From contig JAMLJD010000003.1 of the NCBI GenBank assembly GCA_023953775.1, forward strand, positions 62,001 through 126,000: a stretch of DNA of 64,000 bases, in the 5' to 3' direction. The notes below the pieces were generated by a model. It saw nothing but the letters and a program-made list of their open reading frames with translations, was not told the origin of the DNA and ran no database searches. Each line of letters begins with the position of its first letter. Position 1 is the first letter of the stretch. Made by a program: the position numbers and the translations under genes. Shown one piece after another: positions 53,306 to 62,603 of this stretch. The DNA comes from Rhizobiaceae bacterium. GTDB taxonomy: Bacteria; Pseudomonadota; Alphaproteobacteria; Rhizobiales; Rhizobiaceae.

Positions 53306-55762
53306 ATGATCAGGCTTATCGGCTACTTTTTCGGCATCGGCACGGCATTCGCCCTGGTCGTGGCCGCGGGGCTCGCGCTTTACGTCGGCAACCTGACGAA
53401 AGACCTGCCCGACTACGAGGTGCTGGCCAAATACGAGCCGCCCGTGACGACGCGCGTTCACGCCGCCGACGGCGCGCTGATGGCCGAGTTCGCACGTGAG
53501 CGCCGCCTGTACATCCCGATCCAGGCCGTGCCCGACCGCGTCAAGGCGGCGTTCCTGTCGGCCGAGGACAAGAACTTCTACTCGCATCCCGGTATCGACG
53601 TCACCGGCCTGACCCGCGCCGTCGTCACCAATCTGAGGAACATGGGCAGCGGCCGCAGGCCGGTCGGCGCCTCGACGATCACGCAGCAGGTGGCGAAGAA
53701 CTTCCTGCTGTCGTCGGACCAGACCTACGAGCGCAAGATCAAGGAGATGCTGCTCTCCTTCCGCATCGAGCAGGCCTATTCGAAGGACCGGATCCTCGAA
53801 CTCTACCTGAACGAGATCTTCTTCGGTCTCGGCGCCTACGGCATCGCCGGCGCGGCGCTGACCTATTTCGACAAGTCGGTGAACGAGCTTACGCTCGCCG
53901 AGGCCGCCTATCTCGCGGCCTTGCCCAAGGGGCCGTCGAACTATCATCCGTTCCGCGAGACCGACCGCGCTATCGAGCGCCGCAACTGGGTCATCGACAA
54001 CATGGTGGAGAACGGCTACGCGGACGCCGAGGAAGCCGCCAAGGCCAAGGCACAGCCGCTGGGCGTTACGCCGCGGCGTGGCGGAACCTACCTGTTCGCC
54101 GGCGAGTATTTCACCGAGGAGGTCCGCCGCCAGCTCATCGCCCGCTATGGCGAGGACGCGCTCTACGAGGGCGGCCTGTCGGTCCGCACGACGCTCAATC
54201 CAAAGCTTCAGCTGATCGCGCGCACCGCGCTGCAGAACGGCCTGATGCGCTACGACACGCTGCGCGGCTACCGCGGCCCGATCACCGAGATCGACGTTTC
54301 GGGCGACTGGGGCGTGCCGCTGGCCGAAGTCGATGCGCTGGGCGACGTCCCTGAATGGAAGGTGGCGGTCGTCCTGGGCGAGACGGAAGGCGGGCTCGAG
54401 ATCGGCCTCAAGCCGGACCGCAAGGTTTCGGGCGAGATCGACAGCGAACGCAAGACCGGCGTGATCCTGACCGAGGACATGGACTGGGCGATGCGCTACC
54501 TGTCCGACGGCAAGTATCTGAAGGCGAAGACGCCCGGCGAGGTGCTGAAGCCCGGCGCGGCCGTCTATGTCGAGGCCAAGGCCGATGCGGATGGCCGCTG
54601 GATGCTGCGGCAGATCCCCAAGATCGGCGGCGCGATGGTGGCGATGGACCCGCATACCGGCCGCGTGCTGGCCATGGTCGGCGGCTTCTCCTACGCCAAT
54701 TCCGAATTCAACCGCGCGACGCAGGCATATCGGCAGCCCGGTTCGTCGTTCAAGCCGTTCGTCTATTCGGCGGCACTCGACAACGGCTATACGCCGGCCT
54801 CGGTGGTGATGGACGCGCCGATCACCATCAAGATCGGCAACGACGTCTGGTCGCCGAAGAACTATGGCGGCAAGGCGGCCGGCCCGTCGACGCTGCGCAT
54901 GGGCATCGAGCGCTCGCGCAACCTGATGACCGTGCGGCTGGCCCGCGACATGGGCATGAACCTGGTCGCCGAATATGCCGAGCGCTTCGGCGTCTACGAC
55001 AAGATGCTGCCGGTGCTGGCGATGTCGCTGGGTTCCGGCGAGACGACGGTGATGCGCATGGTTTCGGCCTATGCGGTGATGGCCAACGGCGGCAAGCAGA
55101 TCAAGCCGTCGCTGATCGACAGGATCCAGGACCGCTACGGCAAGACCGTGTTCAAGCATGACGAGCGCGGCTGCGAGGGCTGCGTGGCGGATCGCTGGAT
55201 GGGGCAGGCCGAGCCGGAGCTGATCGACAATTCCGAGCAGGTGCTCGATCCGATGACCGCCTACCAGATCACCTCGATGATGGAAGGCGTGGTGACGCGC
55301 GGCACCGCGACGACGGTCGCCGAACTCGGCCGCCCGATCGCCGGCAAGACCGGGACGACCAACGACGAGAAGGACGTGTGGTTCGTCGGATACACGCCCA
55401 ACCTCGTGGTCGGCGTCTATATGGGCTACGACCAGCCCAAGCCGCTCGGCCGCGGCTCGACGGGCGGCGGGCTTGCGGCGCCGGTGTTCAAGGAGTTCAT
55501 GGCCAAGGCGCTGGACGGCGTGCGGCCGGTCGAATTCCAGGTGCCCGAGGGCATGAAGCTGATCCCGATCGACCGCAAGACCGGCATGCGCGCCGAAGCC
55601 GGCCAGCCGGGCGTGATCATGGAAGCCTTCAAGCCCGGCACGGGACCCGCCGACAGCTACTGGGTCATCGGCATGGACGACATCGAGTATTCGGAGCGGG
55701 CCAACCAGATATCGCCCGGCGCCAGCCGCGCCATCACTTCCGGCTCGGGCGGGCTCTACTAG
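53306..55762 (+). CDS. mrcA: Penicillin-binding protein 1A
   Basis: This 818-residue bifunctional enzyme polymerises and cross-links peptidoglycan. It has an N-terminal membrane anchor (LIGYFFGIGTAFALVVAAGL) and a GT51 glycosyltransferase domain with the catalytic Glu in SAEDKNFYSHPGIDVTGL. An OB-like insert precedes the transpeptidase, which has SxxK in GSSFKPF, and KTG in AGKTGTTNDEK. ATG at 53306 has GGAG five bases upstream; GTG at 53300 is also possible. A hairpin terminator follows the stop. Confidence 0.96.
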   Translation: MIRLIGYFFGIGTAFALVVAAGLALYVGNLTKDLPDYEVLAKYEPPVTTRVHAADGALMAEFARERRLYIPIQAVPDRVKAAFLSAEDKNFYSHPGIDVTGLTRAVVTNLRNMGSGRRPVGASTITQQVAKNFLLSSDQTYERKIKEMLLSFRIEQAYSKDRILELYLNEIFFGLGAYGIAGAALTYFDKSVNELTLAEAAYLAALPKGPSNYHPFRETDRAIERRNWVIDNMVENGYADAEEAAKAKAQPLGVTPRRGGTYLFAGEYFTEEVRRQLIARYGEDALYEGGLSVRTTLNPKLQLIARTALQNGLMRYDTLRGYRGPITEIDVSGDWGVPLAEVDALGDVPEWKVAVVLGETEGGLEIGLKPDRKVSGEIDSERKTGVILTEDMDWAMRYLSDGKYLKAKTPGEVLKPGAAVYVEAKADADGRWMLRQIPKIGGAMVAMDPHTGRVLAMVGGFSYANSEFNRATQAYRQPGSSFKPFVYSAALDNGYTPASVVMDAPITIKIGNDVWSPKNYGGKAAGPSTLRMGIERSRNLMTVRLARDMGMNLVAEYAERFGVYDKMLPVLAMSLGSGETTVMRMVSAYAVMANGGKQIKPSLIDRIQDRYGKTVFKHDERGCEGCVADRWMGQAEPELIDNSEQVLDPMTAYQITSMMEGVVTRGTATTVAELGRPIAGKTGTTNDEKDVWFVGYTPNLVVGVYMGYDQPKPLGRGSTGGGLAAPVFKEFMAKALDGVRPVEFQVPEGMKLIPIDRKTGMRAEAGQPGVIMEAFKPGTGPADSYWVIGMDDIEYSERANQISPGASRAITSGSGGLY

Positions 55763-55784
55763 CCTTTGACAATATGTTTGCCGG

Positions 55785-55811
55785 ACGGCCGCCTTTCGGG
55801 GCGGTCGTTTC
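55785..55811 (+). terminator. Terminator after mrcA
   Basis: A 9-bp stem (ACGGCCGCC with GGGCGGTCGT, one G-T pair) with a 6-base loop is followed by TTTCG. The T-run is short. Confidence 0.6.
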
Positions 55812-55880
55812 GCTTTACAGGCCCGGACCGCGAAACTATGGTCCGCGCCGAATTCGACCCTCACCAGCAGATGGATCCCG

Positions 55881-57012
55881 ATGCGCAACGAAACCGCCAA
55901 TCTCGTCGACGAAATCAAGCAGGCCATAAGCCTGCTGAGGAGGCATCTTTGACTGGGATCAGGCGGTAAAGCGGCTCGACTACCTGAACATGCGGGCGGA
56001 GGATTCGGACCTCTGGAACGACCCGCAGGAAGCGCAGAAGATGATGCGCGAGCGCCAGGGCCTCGAGGACAACATCAAGGGCATAGAAGGCCTGCAGCGC
56101 GCGCTCGACGACAATGTCGGGCTGATCGAGCTCGGCGAGGAGGAGGGCGACGATCAGGTTGTCGAGGAGGCCGAGGCGGCGATCCGCTCGCTGCGCGGCG
56201 AAGTTTCGGCGCGGCAGATCGAGACGCTGCTATCGGGCGAGGCGGATTCGAACGACACCTATCTCGAGGTGCATGCCGGCGCCGGCGGCACGGAGAGCCA
56301 GGACTGGGCCAACATGCTCCTGCGCATGTACACGCGCTGGGCCGAGCGGCGCGGCATGAAGGTCGAGGTGCTGGAAATGCACGACGGCGAGGAGGCGGGG
56401 ATCAAGTCCGCCACGCTGCTCGTGAAGGGCCACAACGCCTATGGCTGGCTGAAGACCGAGTCGGGCGTCCACCGGCTGGTGCGTATCTCGCCCTTCGACA
56501 GCAACGCAAGGCGCCACACCTCGTTCGCCAGCATCTGGGTCTATCCGGTGATTGACGATTCGATCGAGATCGACGTTTCGGAGGCCGATGTGCGCATCGA
56601 CACCTACCGCGCGTCCGGCGCCGGCGGGCAGCACGTCAACACGACCGATTCGGCGGTGCGCATCACGCATATCGCGTCCGGGATCGTGGTCGCCTGCCAG
56701 AAGGAGCGTTCACAGCACAAGAACCGCGCCACGGCGTGGGACATGCTGCGCTCACGGCTGTACGAGGAAGAGCTCAAGAAGCGCGAGGAGGCGGCCAATG
56801 CCACCGAGGCGAGCAAGACCGACATCGGCTGGGGACACCAGATCCGATCCTACGTGCTGCAGCCCTACCAGCTCGTGAAGGATCTGCGGACCGGGGTCGA
56901 AAGCACCAGTCCGCAGAGCGTGCTCGACGGCGACCTCGACGATTTCATGCAGGCCGCACTGTCGGCGCGCATCGAGGGTGGAGATTCGCAGCCGGTCGCC
57001 GACCTGGAGTAG
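55881..57012 (+). CDS. prfB: Peptide chain release factor 2, expressed by programmed +1 frameshifting
   Basis: Release factor 2 ends translation at UGA and UAA. The zero frame from ATG 55881 codes 23 residues ending RRHL and meets UGA at 55950-55952. After a +1 shift at CTT (55947-55949), reading resumes with [15 protein letters not shown] and continues to 57012, giving about 376 residues. The GGQ motif ([16 protein letters not shown]) and the SPF motif ([15 protein letters not shown]) are intact. Low RF2 levels favour the shift, so the factor controls its own synthesis. Confidence 0.96.
55938..55952 (+). promoter_or_regulatory. prfB programmed +1 frameshift site
   Basis: An internal Shine-Dalgarno-like AGGAGG (55938-55943) lies three bases before the slippery codon CTT (55947-55949), followed by TGA and a C. 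Spacing and order match the E. coli prfB site. Confidence 0.93.
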
Positions 57013-57019
57013 AAGGCGC

Positions 57020-57043
57020 GGTCAGAACGGATTCTGACCTTTC
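57020..57043 (+). terminator. Terminator after prfB
   Basis: GGTCAGAA and TTCTGACC form a perfect 8-bp stem with a CGGA loop, seven bases after the prfB stop, followed by TTTC. The T-run is short. Confidence 0.7.
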
Positions 57044-57072
57044 GTTGGCAGCCTGTAGACCCGGGACGTTGC

Positions 57073-57117
57073 TGCTCTGGATTCGGGGTTCCGCTGCGCG
57101 TCCCCGGAATGACGGAA
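57073..57117. repeat. Short intergenic palindromic repeat (alphaproteobacterial type)
   Basis: The segment CTCTGGATTCGGGGTT, CCGCTGCGCG and TCCCCGGAATGACGG resembles the small palindromic intergenic repeats that recur in many Rhizobiales genomes, with ATTC-GGGG pairing with CCCCGGAAT. I saw only this one copy in the window; family membership is from memory. Confidence 0.45.
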
Positions 57118-57172
57118 GGAAGTATGACCGGCGGCTACTCCAGCACCGGGCCGCCATCCCCGTCTGTACGCA

Positions 57173-58453
57173 TTAAAGCAGCGTGTTGATCTTCTTGCCG
57201 ATCTTGAGGAAGCGGAGCGGGTTCACCGCGTCGCCGTTGCGCCGGACCTCGTAGTGGAGGTGCGGGCCGGTGGAGCGGCCGCTGGAGCCGACGCGGCCGA
57301 CCTTCGAGCCGCGCTGGACCTTCTGGCCGACCTTGACGCCGATCTTGCTCATATGCGCGTAGCGCGTCGAGAAGCCGTTGCCGTGGTCGATCTCGACCAT
57401 GCGGCCGTAGCCGCCGTTCCAGCCGGCTTTCGTCACGACGCCCGGCGCGGTCGCGGTGACCGGGGTGCCGCTGATGGCGCGGAAATCGATGCCCGAATGA
57501 AAGGCCGGCCTGCCGAGGATGGGATCGCGGCGGTTGCCGAAGCTGCTCGAGATCGAGGTGCCGGGGGCAGGGTTTTCCAGCGGCAGGCGTGCGGCGACCT
57601 TCTTCACCGCCTCGAGCTTTTCCAGCGCGATGTCGAGGTCACGGACCCGCTCCTCGAACAGCACCGGCTTTTCGGCCGCAACCAGCGGGCCGCCGATGCT
57701 TTCCTTGCCGTAGTCGGCGTCGATCTTCAGTCCCGCATCCTCGAGCGTGTCGGCGATCATGTCGGCGGTCTGGTAGGCGTTCTGCGCCATCGTATCGATG
57801 CGGCGGATCTGCTCGGTCTCGATCGAGCGCAGCGACTGGTTGATGGCGACGAACAGGCGGTCGGCCTTGTCGGCGGCCGTCGGCGCATCGGCCAGGCCCT
57901 CGCGCATGTTCCAGAAATTGGAGTGCTTCTGCGAGGCAAAGGCGTTGCTGGCGAACAGCGCCAGTTTCGAGGCGTTCGAATCGAGGCCAAGGCCGAGCCC
58001 GGCACGGATTTCAGGTTTTTCTTCCGGCACGGGCGCGGTGGCGGGGAGGGCGCCGCTTGCGCGGTCTATCATCGGTCCGATGCGGCCGTGACGCTGGCTG
58101 AGCTGCGTCTGGCGTTCGATCAGCTCGGTGACCTTCTTCTCCATCAGCTGCTGGTCGAGCAGCTGCCGGCTGGTGATGCGGTCGACCTGCGACCTCAGCG
58201 CCGAAATGCGGTCCTCGTAGGATTGCTGCATCCGGGCCTGTCGCGCCGACGCCGCGCCGATCAGGTCGTCGCGCAGCACGAGATAGGAGGTCGCGAGCAG
58301 ATAGCCGATGGCGATGGCCGACAGGACCGAGCCGACAAGCGCGGCCATCCAGGGCCGGATGGTGAAATGACGAATGTCGTCGCCGCGGGCGATGATCACG
58401 GTATGCGGTTCGCTCCGCTTTCCAAAGACGGGGTTCTGGCGTTGCGCAGTCAC
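57173..58453 (-). CDS. M23 family metallopeptidase with coiled-coil
   Basis: This protein of about 426 residues has one N-terminal transmembrane segment (MAALVGSVLSAIAIGYLLAT), a long coiled-coil-like region (ISALRSQVDRITSRQLLDQQ onward) and a C-terminal LytM/M23 domain. Zinc ligands are in HSGIDF and HLHYE. Such proteins cut peptidoglycan or activate amidases at division. The start is uncertain: GTG 58453 (VTAQRQNPVFGKR) fits related proteins better than ATG 58501. Confidence 0.88.
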   Translation of the reverse strand: MTAQRQNPVFGKRSEPHTVIIARGDDIRHFTIRPWMAALVGSVLSAIAIGYLLATSYLVLRDDLIGAASARQARMQQSYEDRISALRSQVDRITSRQLLDQQLMEKKVTELIERQTQLSQRHGRIGPMIDRASGALPATAPVPEEKPEIRAGLGLGLDSNASKLALFASNAFASQKHSNFWNMREGLADAPTAADKADRLFVAINQSLRSIETEQIRRIDTMAQNAYQTADMIADTLEDAGLKIDADYGKESIGGPLVAAEKPVLFEERVRDLDIALEKLEAVKKVAARLPLENPAPGTSISSSFGNRRDPILGRPAFHSGIDFRAISGTPVTATAPGVVTKAGWNGGYGRMVEIDHGNGFSTRYAHMSKIGVKVGQKVQRGSKVGRVGSSGRSTGPHLHYEVRRNGDAVNPLRFLKIGKKINTLL

Positions 58454-58576
58454 GAGGATGCCATTCCGTTCGAGGTCGATATCTGACCCGGAATTACACA
58501 TCGTTAGGGTTAACAAAGCTTTGAGCCGGCCGCATCGGTGCGGCAGAACCGTGCGATCGCATCATTTCATGCAATG

Positions 58577-58607
58577 AAGCCGGCCGGCAGCGCATGGCCG
58601 GCCGCTT
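58577..58607 (-). terminator. GC-rich hairpin downstream of bcp
   Basis: GAAGCCGGCC and GGCCGGCCGCTTC pair imperfectly, with a short bulge. It lies about 37 bases beyond the bcp stop on the minus strand and may act as its terminator; no T-run is seen. Confidence 0.4.
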
Positions 58608-58643
58608 CGAGCCGCACATAACGCGCCAGGGGAAGGGGTGCGT

Positions 58644-59111
58644 TCAGGCCGCCTTCACCGCCGCCAGAACCTCGTCGGCGTGGCCGGGGACCTTCACCTT
58701 CGGCCAGATACGCACGATCCTGCCGTCGGGGCCGATCAGCACCGTGGTCCGCTCGACGCCCATATATTTGCGCCCGTACATACTTTTTTCGACCCATACT
58801 CCGTAGGCTTCGAGCGCGGTCTTGTCCTCGTCGGAGACGAGGGGAACGGTCAGGTCGTGCTTGGCCTTGAACTTGTCGTGACTGCGCGCACTGTCGGGCG
58901 AAATGCCGATGACGGTGGCGCCCGCCTTTTCGAATTCGGGGCGCAGCCGGGAGAAGTCGATCGATTCGGCGGTGCAGCCGCTCGTGTCGTCCTTCGGGTA
59001 GAAGAACAGCACGACGGGTTTGCCGCGCAAGGCGGAGAGCCGCATGGTCCCGCCGCCGTCGGTCGGCAGATCAAAATCCGGTGCTTCGTCGCCGATATTC
59101 AGTTCGCTCAT
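58644..59111 (-). CDS. bcp: Thioredoxin-dependent peroxiredoxin (Bcp/PrxQ type)
   Basis: This 155-residue peroxiredoxin reduces hydroperoxides using thioredoxin or a similar donor. The peroxidatic cysteine is in DDTSGCTAES near residue 47. The second cysteine five residues later that PrxQ proteins often have is absent here (CTAESID), so it may work as a 1-Cys enzyme or use a resolving thiol elsewhere. VVLFFYPKDDTSG and VLIGPDGRIVRIWPKVK are typical. Confidence 0.93.
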   Translation of the reverse strand: MSELNIGDEAPDFDLPTDGGGTMRLSALRGKPVVLFFYPKDDTSGCTAESIDFSRLRPEFEKAGATVIGISPDSARSHDKFKAKHDLTVPLVSDEDKTALEAYGVWVEKSMYGRKYMGVERTTVLIGPDGRIVRIWPKVKVPGHADEVLAAVKAA

Positions 59112-59155
59112 GACGCTGCCCTGTTTTCGCCTCTATAGAAGTGTGGGGAGATATA

Positions 59156-62100
59156 ATGCGACAGATGGATTCGTCCATCGCGCAGACCTCCGTGTACACA
59201 GGAACAGGCTGGAGATTGGGAAGGCACTTTCCAAAACACGAGAAGATTCGGTTCCGCCGTGAGGAGCGCGCAGCACTCCATGGTATGCCGTCGGCAACCG
59301 AAATGCCTCCGGTCGCGCTCGCGCACGGCCCGTCGCACCGACTCGTGCTTCTGGCGCTGAAACTCCTGGCGGTCGTCGCCGTTCTCGTCATCGTGGGTGC
59401 CGGGCTCGTCTATCCGCTGGCAGTTGCCGGCCTCGGCTCCGAGCAGTTGCGCAGCCGCGCCGAGGCAATGATCTCGACGCTGACCGGCGAGGACATACGG
59501 GCCGAGATCGGAAAGACCAGCCTGTCGCTGGATCGATCGCTGTTCATCGGTTTCGAGGTCGAGGATGTGAGCGCCGTGCGGCGCGCGTCGGGGACCCCGG
59601 TGCTGGAAGCCGGCAGCATCACCTTCGGCGTCGAACTTCTGCCGCTTCTCACCGGGTCGGTGGTGCTCGGCAATGCGCGTATCGCCGACGCCTCCTTCGA
59701 TCTCGACGCTATCCCCGCCCAGGGAACGGGGTCGTGGGATGACGGGCTCACCAATCCGGACGGGCTGATCGACCCCGGGCGTGTCATCGACGCGATCTTC
59801 GCCGGCGCGCAACAAGCCTTCCGGGTGGTCGACGAACGCGAGACGAGCGTCTTCGAACTGGAGAACATCGCGTTCATGAGGACCGGCGAGGGCGGCGATC
59901 CGATCGCGATCAGTCATGCGGCGTTCTCGAAGACCGGCCATGATACGCTGGCGCTCGACGCCGACATCTCGCTGGAGCGCCGCATCGTCCACGTGGAAGG
60001 GACCGCGCGGCGCCAGGACGGCCGGATCGACGATCTCGCACTGACGGTCGACCTGCCGCAGGGCGACATCGATGCCGCCGAAACGGCACCGCTTCTCGTC
60101 GATGGCGCCGCGACCATCCGGCTCAACGGAAGAGAGACGACGCGCGAGCGCCTCATCGACGCCGAAGTGTCGCTGACCGACGCGCGGCTGCGGACCGGAG
60201 ACGACGAGACGCTGGCGGGCTCGGTCTCGCTCATGCTGTCGGCAACCAATCTGGAAGATCAGATCCAGATCGGCGCGTCCCATGTCGCAGTCGGCCGCTC
60301 GCGGGTCGACTTCAGCGGCGTCGCCGGAACGATAGCCCCGGACCATGAGCGCGGACGCGCCGAAACCTACGGTGTCGAACTCGTGAGCCGGCGTGCGACG
60401 GTCGCCCCGGAGGACTCGCCCGAGCCGGCCCTGTCGGCAACCGGACGCCTGATCCTTTCCTACGAACCGGCGACACGAAAACTCCACGTGGATTCCATCG
60501 AGATCTATACCGGGTCCGGCGAGGCGATCGGCAAGGCGGTGATGGATTTCACCGATACGAGCAGCCCGGGGCTGACGCTGGCGCTTTCCGTTCCCGCGAT
60601 GCCGATCGCGCATGCGAAACAGCTCTGGCCGGTCTTTTCCGCGCCGAGCGCGCGGCGCTGGGTGATGTCCAACGTCTTCGGCGGCATGGTGCGCGACAGC
60701 AGCCTCAACATCGACCTCGCGCCCGGCAGGATGACCGACGACCTGCCGATGGCCGCCGGGGAGGGGTTCGGGCAATTCAACCTCGAGGGCGCCCGTTTCG
60801 ACGTGGCCGGCAAGATACCGGCCGTTCGCGACGCGATCGCGACGGTGGATTTCCGCGGGACGGATGTCGACATTTCGCTGACCTCTGGCACGGCCTATCT
60901 GAACGGCGGGCGCAGTGTCGCTGCCGGGCCCGGAACCTTCGCGATCCGGAATTCGCACCGCTCGCCGGTGATCGGGAAGCTCGAACTCGACGTGGCGGGG
61001 GATGCCGACGCGATCGTCGAACTTGCCGGCTACGAGCCGATCGACGCCTCGCGGTTCATCGAATTGGGGCCGGGTTCCTTCGCCGGAGCCGTGAACGGGC
61101 ATGTGTCGGCCAGCATCCCGCTGGAAGCGGATGTCGAGTCCGAGGATATCGGCTGGCGCGTCGACCTCGCCTATGACGACCTCGAGATCGACAAGCCGAT
61201 CGCCGGACAGATGGTCTCGGCCGCCACCGGCACAATCGTGATCGACCCGGAGCGCGCGGTGATCGCAGCGAGCGCCAGGCTCAACGGCATTCCGGCCGAC
61301 CTGGCGATCGTCGAGCCCTTCGACGGCGACGAGGCCAAGCGCGAGCGCAAGATCGACCTCATTCTCGACGACAAGGCGCGTAAGGAACTGTTCCCGGGGC
61401 TGGAGGACATCGTGGCGGGCCCGGTCACCGTGGCGGTCGACACGCTCGACGACGGCCGCCAGGCGGTCGTTGCCGACGCCTCGCGGGCGGTGCTGTCCAT
61501 TCCCTGGATCGGCTGGGAAAAAGGCGCCGGCGTGCCGGCGACCGTCACCTTCACGATGCGCGAGGACGACAACACGACGCTGCTGGCGGATTTCACGCTG
61601 AAGGGCGAGAGCTTCCAGGTCAAGGGCGACGTGCTGCTCGACGGCGATGCCGGGTTCAAAAGCGCCGATTTTACAGAGGTGCGGCTCAACAGGGGCGATG
61701 ACGTGTCGGCGAAGATCGTGCGCTCGGGCCGCGGCTTCAACGTCACCATTCGCGGCAAGAGCTTCGACGGACGGTCGCTGATCAAGCTCTACGGCGCGGA
61801 CGGAGACGGCGACAGCACCGGCGGCGGCACCGCGATTGCCCTCGACGCGAAGGTCGACCGGCTGTCGGGCTTCGGCGGCGAGACGATGTCCGGCGTGGTG
61901 ATCACCTATGAGGGCGACGGTTCGAGGGCGGCCTCGGTCGCCATACAGGCGAACACCACCAGCGGCACGCCGGTCACCGTGAGCGACCGGCCGGAAGCCG
62001 ACAGGCGGGTGGTGCGGCTGTCCTCGACCGATGCCGGCGCGGTGCTGCGGTTTCTCGACCTCTACGAGCATATGCGGGGCGGCACGATCGATGTGGTACT

Positions 62101-62599
62101 GGCCGGGAAGGGTGGCGGCCTCGCCGGCCAGATCGACGCGCGCAACTTCATCATCGAGAATGAACCGCGGCTCAAATCGCTGGTCGCGGCCGCGCCGGCG
62201 CCGAACCAGCCTTCGCTCAACCAGGCGGCGAAACGGCAGATCAACACCAGCCGCGCGCGTTTCGACCGGGCGTTCGCGATGGTCGACAAGAGCCCGAACG
62301 CGCTGCGCCTCGAGCGCGGGGTGATACGCGGCGCGGAGATCGGCGCCACCTTCCAGGGAATGCTCTACGACGCCAACGGCCGCATCTCGATGACCGGCAC
62401 GTTCATGCCCGCCTACGGCATCAACCGGATGTTCGGCGAGATACCGCTGATCGGCCAGATCCTCGGCAACGGGCGCGAGCGCGGCCTGTTCGGCATCACC
62501 TACAAGCTGACCGGCGACGCGAAGAACCCGCAATTGCAGGTCAACCCGATCTCGGCCATCGCGCCGGGCATCTTCCGCTCGATCTTCGAATTCCGGTAG
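59156..62599 (+). CDS. Large AsmA-like DUF3971 protein (YhdP-type)
   Basis: This 1147-residue protein has an N-terminal membrane anchor (about residues 60-90, LVLLALKLLAVVAVLVIVGA) and a very long periplasmic region of repeating beta-rich AsmA/DUF3971-like segments, ending in the conserved IPLIGQILGNGRERGLFGIT and PGIFRSIFEFR. E. coli YhdP and relatives move phospholipids to the outer membrane through bridge-like structures, so a similar role is possible. The ATG at 59156 has GGGGAG upstream. No other gene is co-directional nearby. Confidence 0.88.
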   Translation: MRQMDSSIAQTSVYTGTGWRLGRHFPKHEKIRFRREERAALHGMPSATEMPPVALAHGPSHRLVLLALKLLAVVAVLVIVGAGLVYPLAVAGLGSEQLRSRAEAMISTLTGEDIRAEIGKTSLSLDRSLFIGFEVEDVSAVRRASGTPVLEAGSITFGVELLPLLTGSVVLGNARIADASFDLDAIPAQGTGSWDDGLTNPDGLIDPGRVIDAIFAGAQQAFRVVDERETSVFELENIAFMRTGEGGDPIAISHAAFSKTGHDTLALDADISLERRIVHVEGTARRQDGRIDDLALTVDLPQGDIDAAETAPLLVDGAATIRLNGRETTRERLIDAEVSLTDARLRTGDDETLAGSVSLMLSATNLEDQIQIGASHVAVGRSRVDFSGVAGTIAPDHERGRAETYGVELVSRRATVAPEDSPEPALSATGRLILSYEPATRKLHVDSIEIYTGSGEAIGKAVMDFTDTSSPGLTLALSVPAMPIAHAKQLWPVFSAPSARRWVMSNVFGGMVRDSSLNIDLAPGRMTDDLPMAAGEGFGQFNLEGARFDVAGKIPAVRDAIATVDFRGTDVDISLTSGTAYLNGGRSVAAGPGTFAIRNSHRSPVIGKLELDVAGDADAIVELAGYEPIDASRFIELGPGSFAGAVNGHVSASIPLEADVESEDIGWRVDLAYDDLEIDKPIAGQMVSAATGTIVIDPERAVIAASARLNGIPADLAIVEPFDGDEAKRERKIDLILDDKARKELFPGLEDIVAGPVTVAVDTLDDGRQAVVADASRAVLSIPWIGWEKGAGVPATVTFTMREDDNTTLLADFTLKGESFQVKGDVLLDGDAGFKSADFTEVRLNRGDDVSAKIVRSGRGFNVTIRGKSFDGRSLIKLYGADGDGDSTGGGTAIALDAKVDRLSGFGGETMSGVVITYEGDGSRAASVAIQANTTSGTPVTVSDRPEADRRVVRLSSTDAGAVLRFLDLYEHMRGGTIDVVLAGKGGGLAGQIDARNFIIENEPRLKSLVAAAPAPNQPSLNQAAKRQINTSRARFDRAFAMVDKSPNALRLERGVIRGAEIGATFQGMLYDANGRISMTGTFMPAYGINRMFGEIPLIGQILGNGRERGLFGITYKLTGDAKNPQLQVNPISAIAPGIFRSIFEFR

Positions 62600-62603
62600 G
62601 TCG

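Noticed and set aside
53000..55927. A 975-codon open frame antisense to mrcA
   Set aside because: It is a shadow of the PBP1A reading frame, with no recognised domain and biased composition.
57073..57117. Treating the palindromic repeat as an insertion-sequence remnant
   Set aside because: It is too short and has no target duplication; it fits a small intergenic repeat better.
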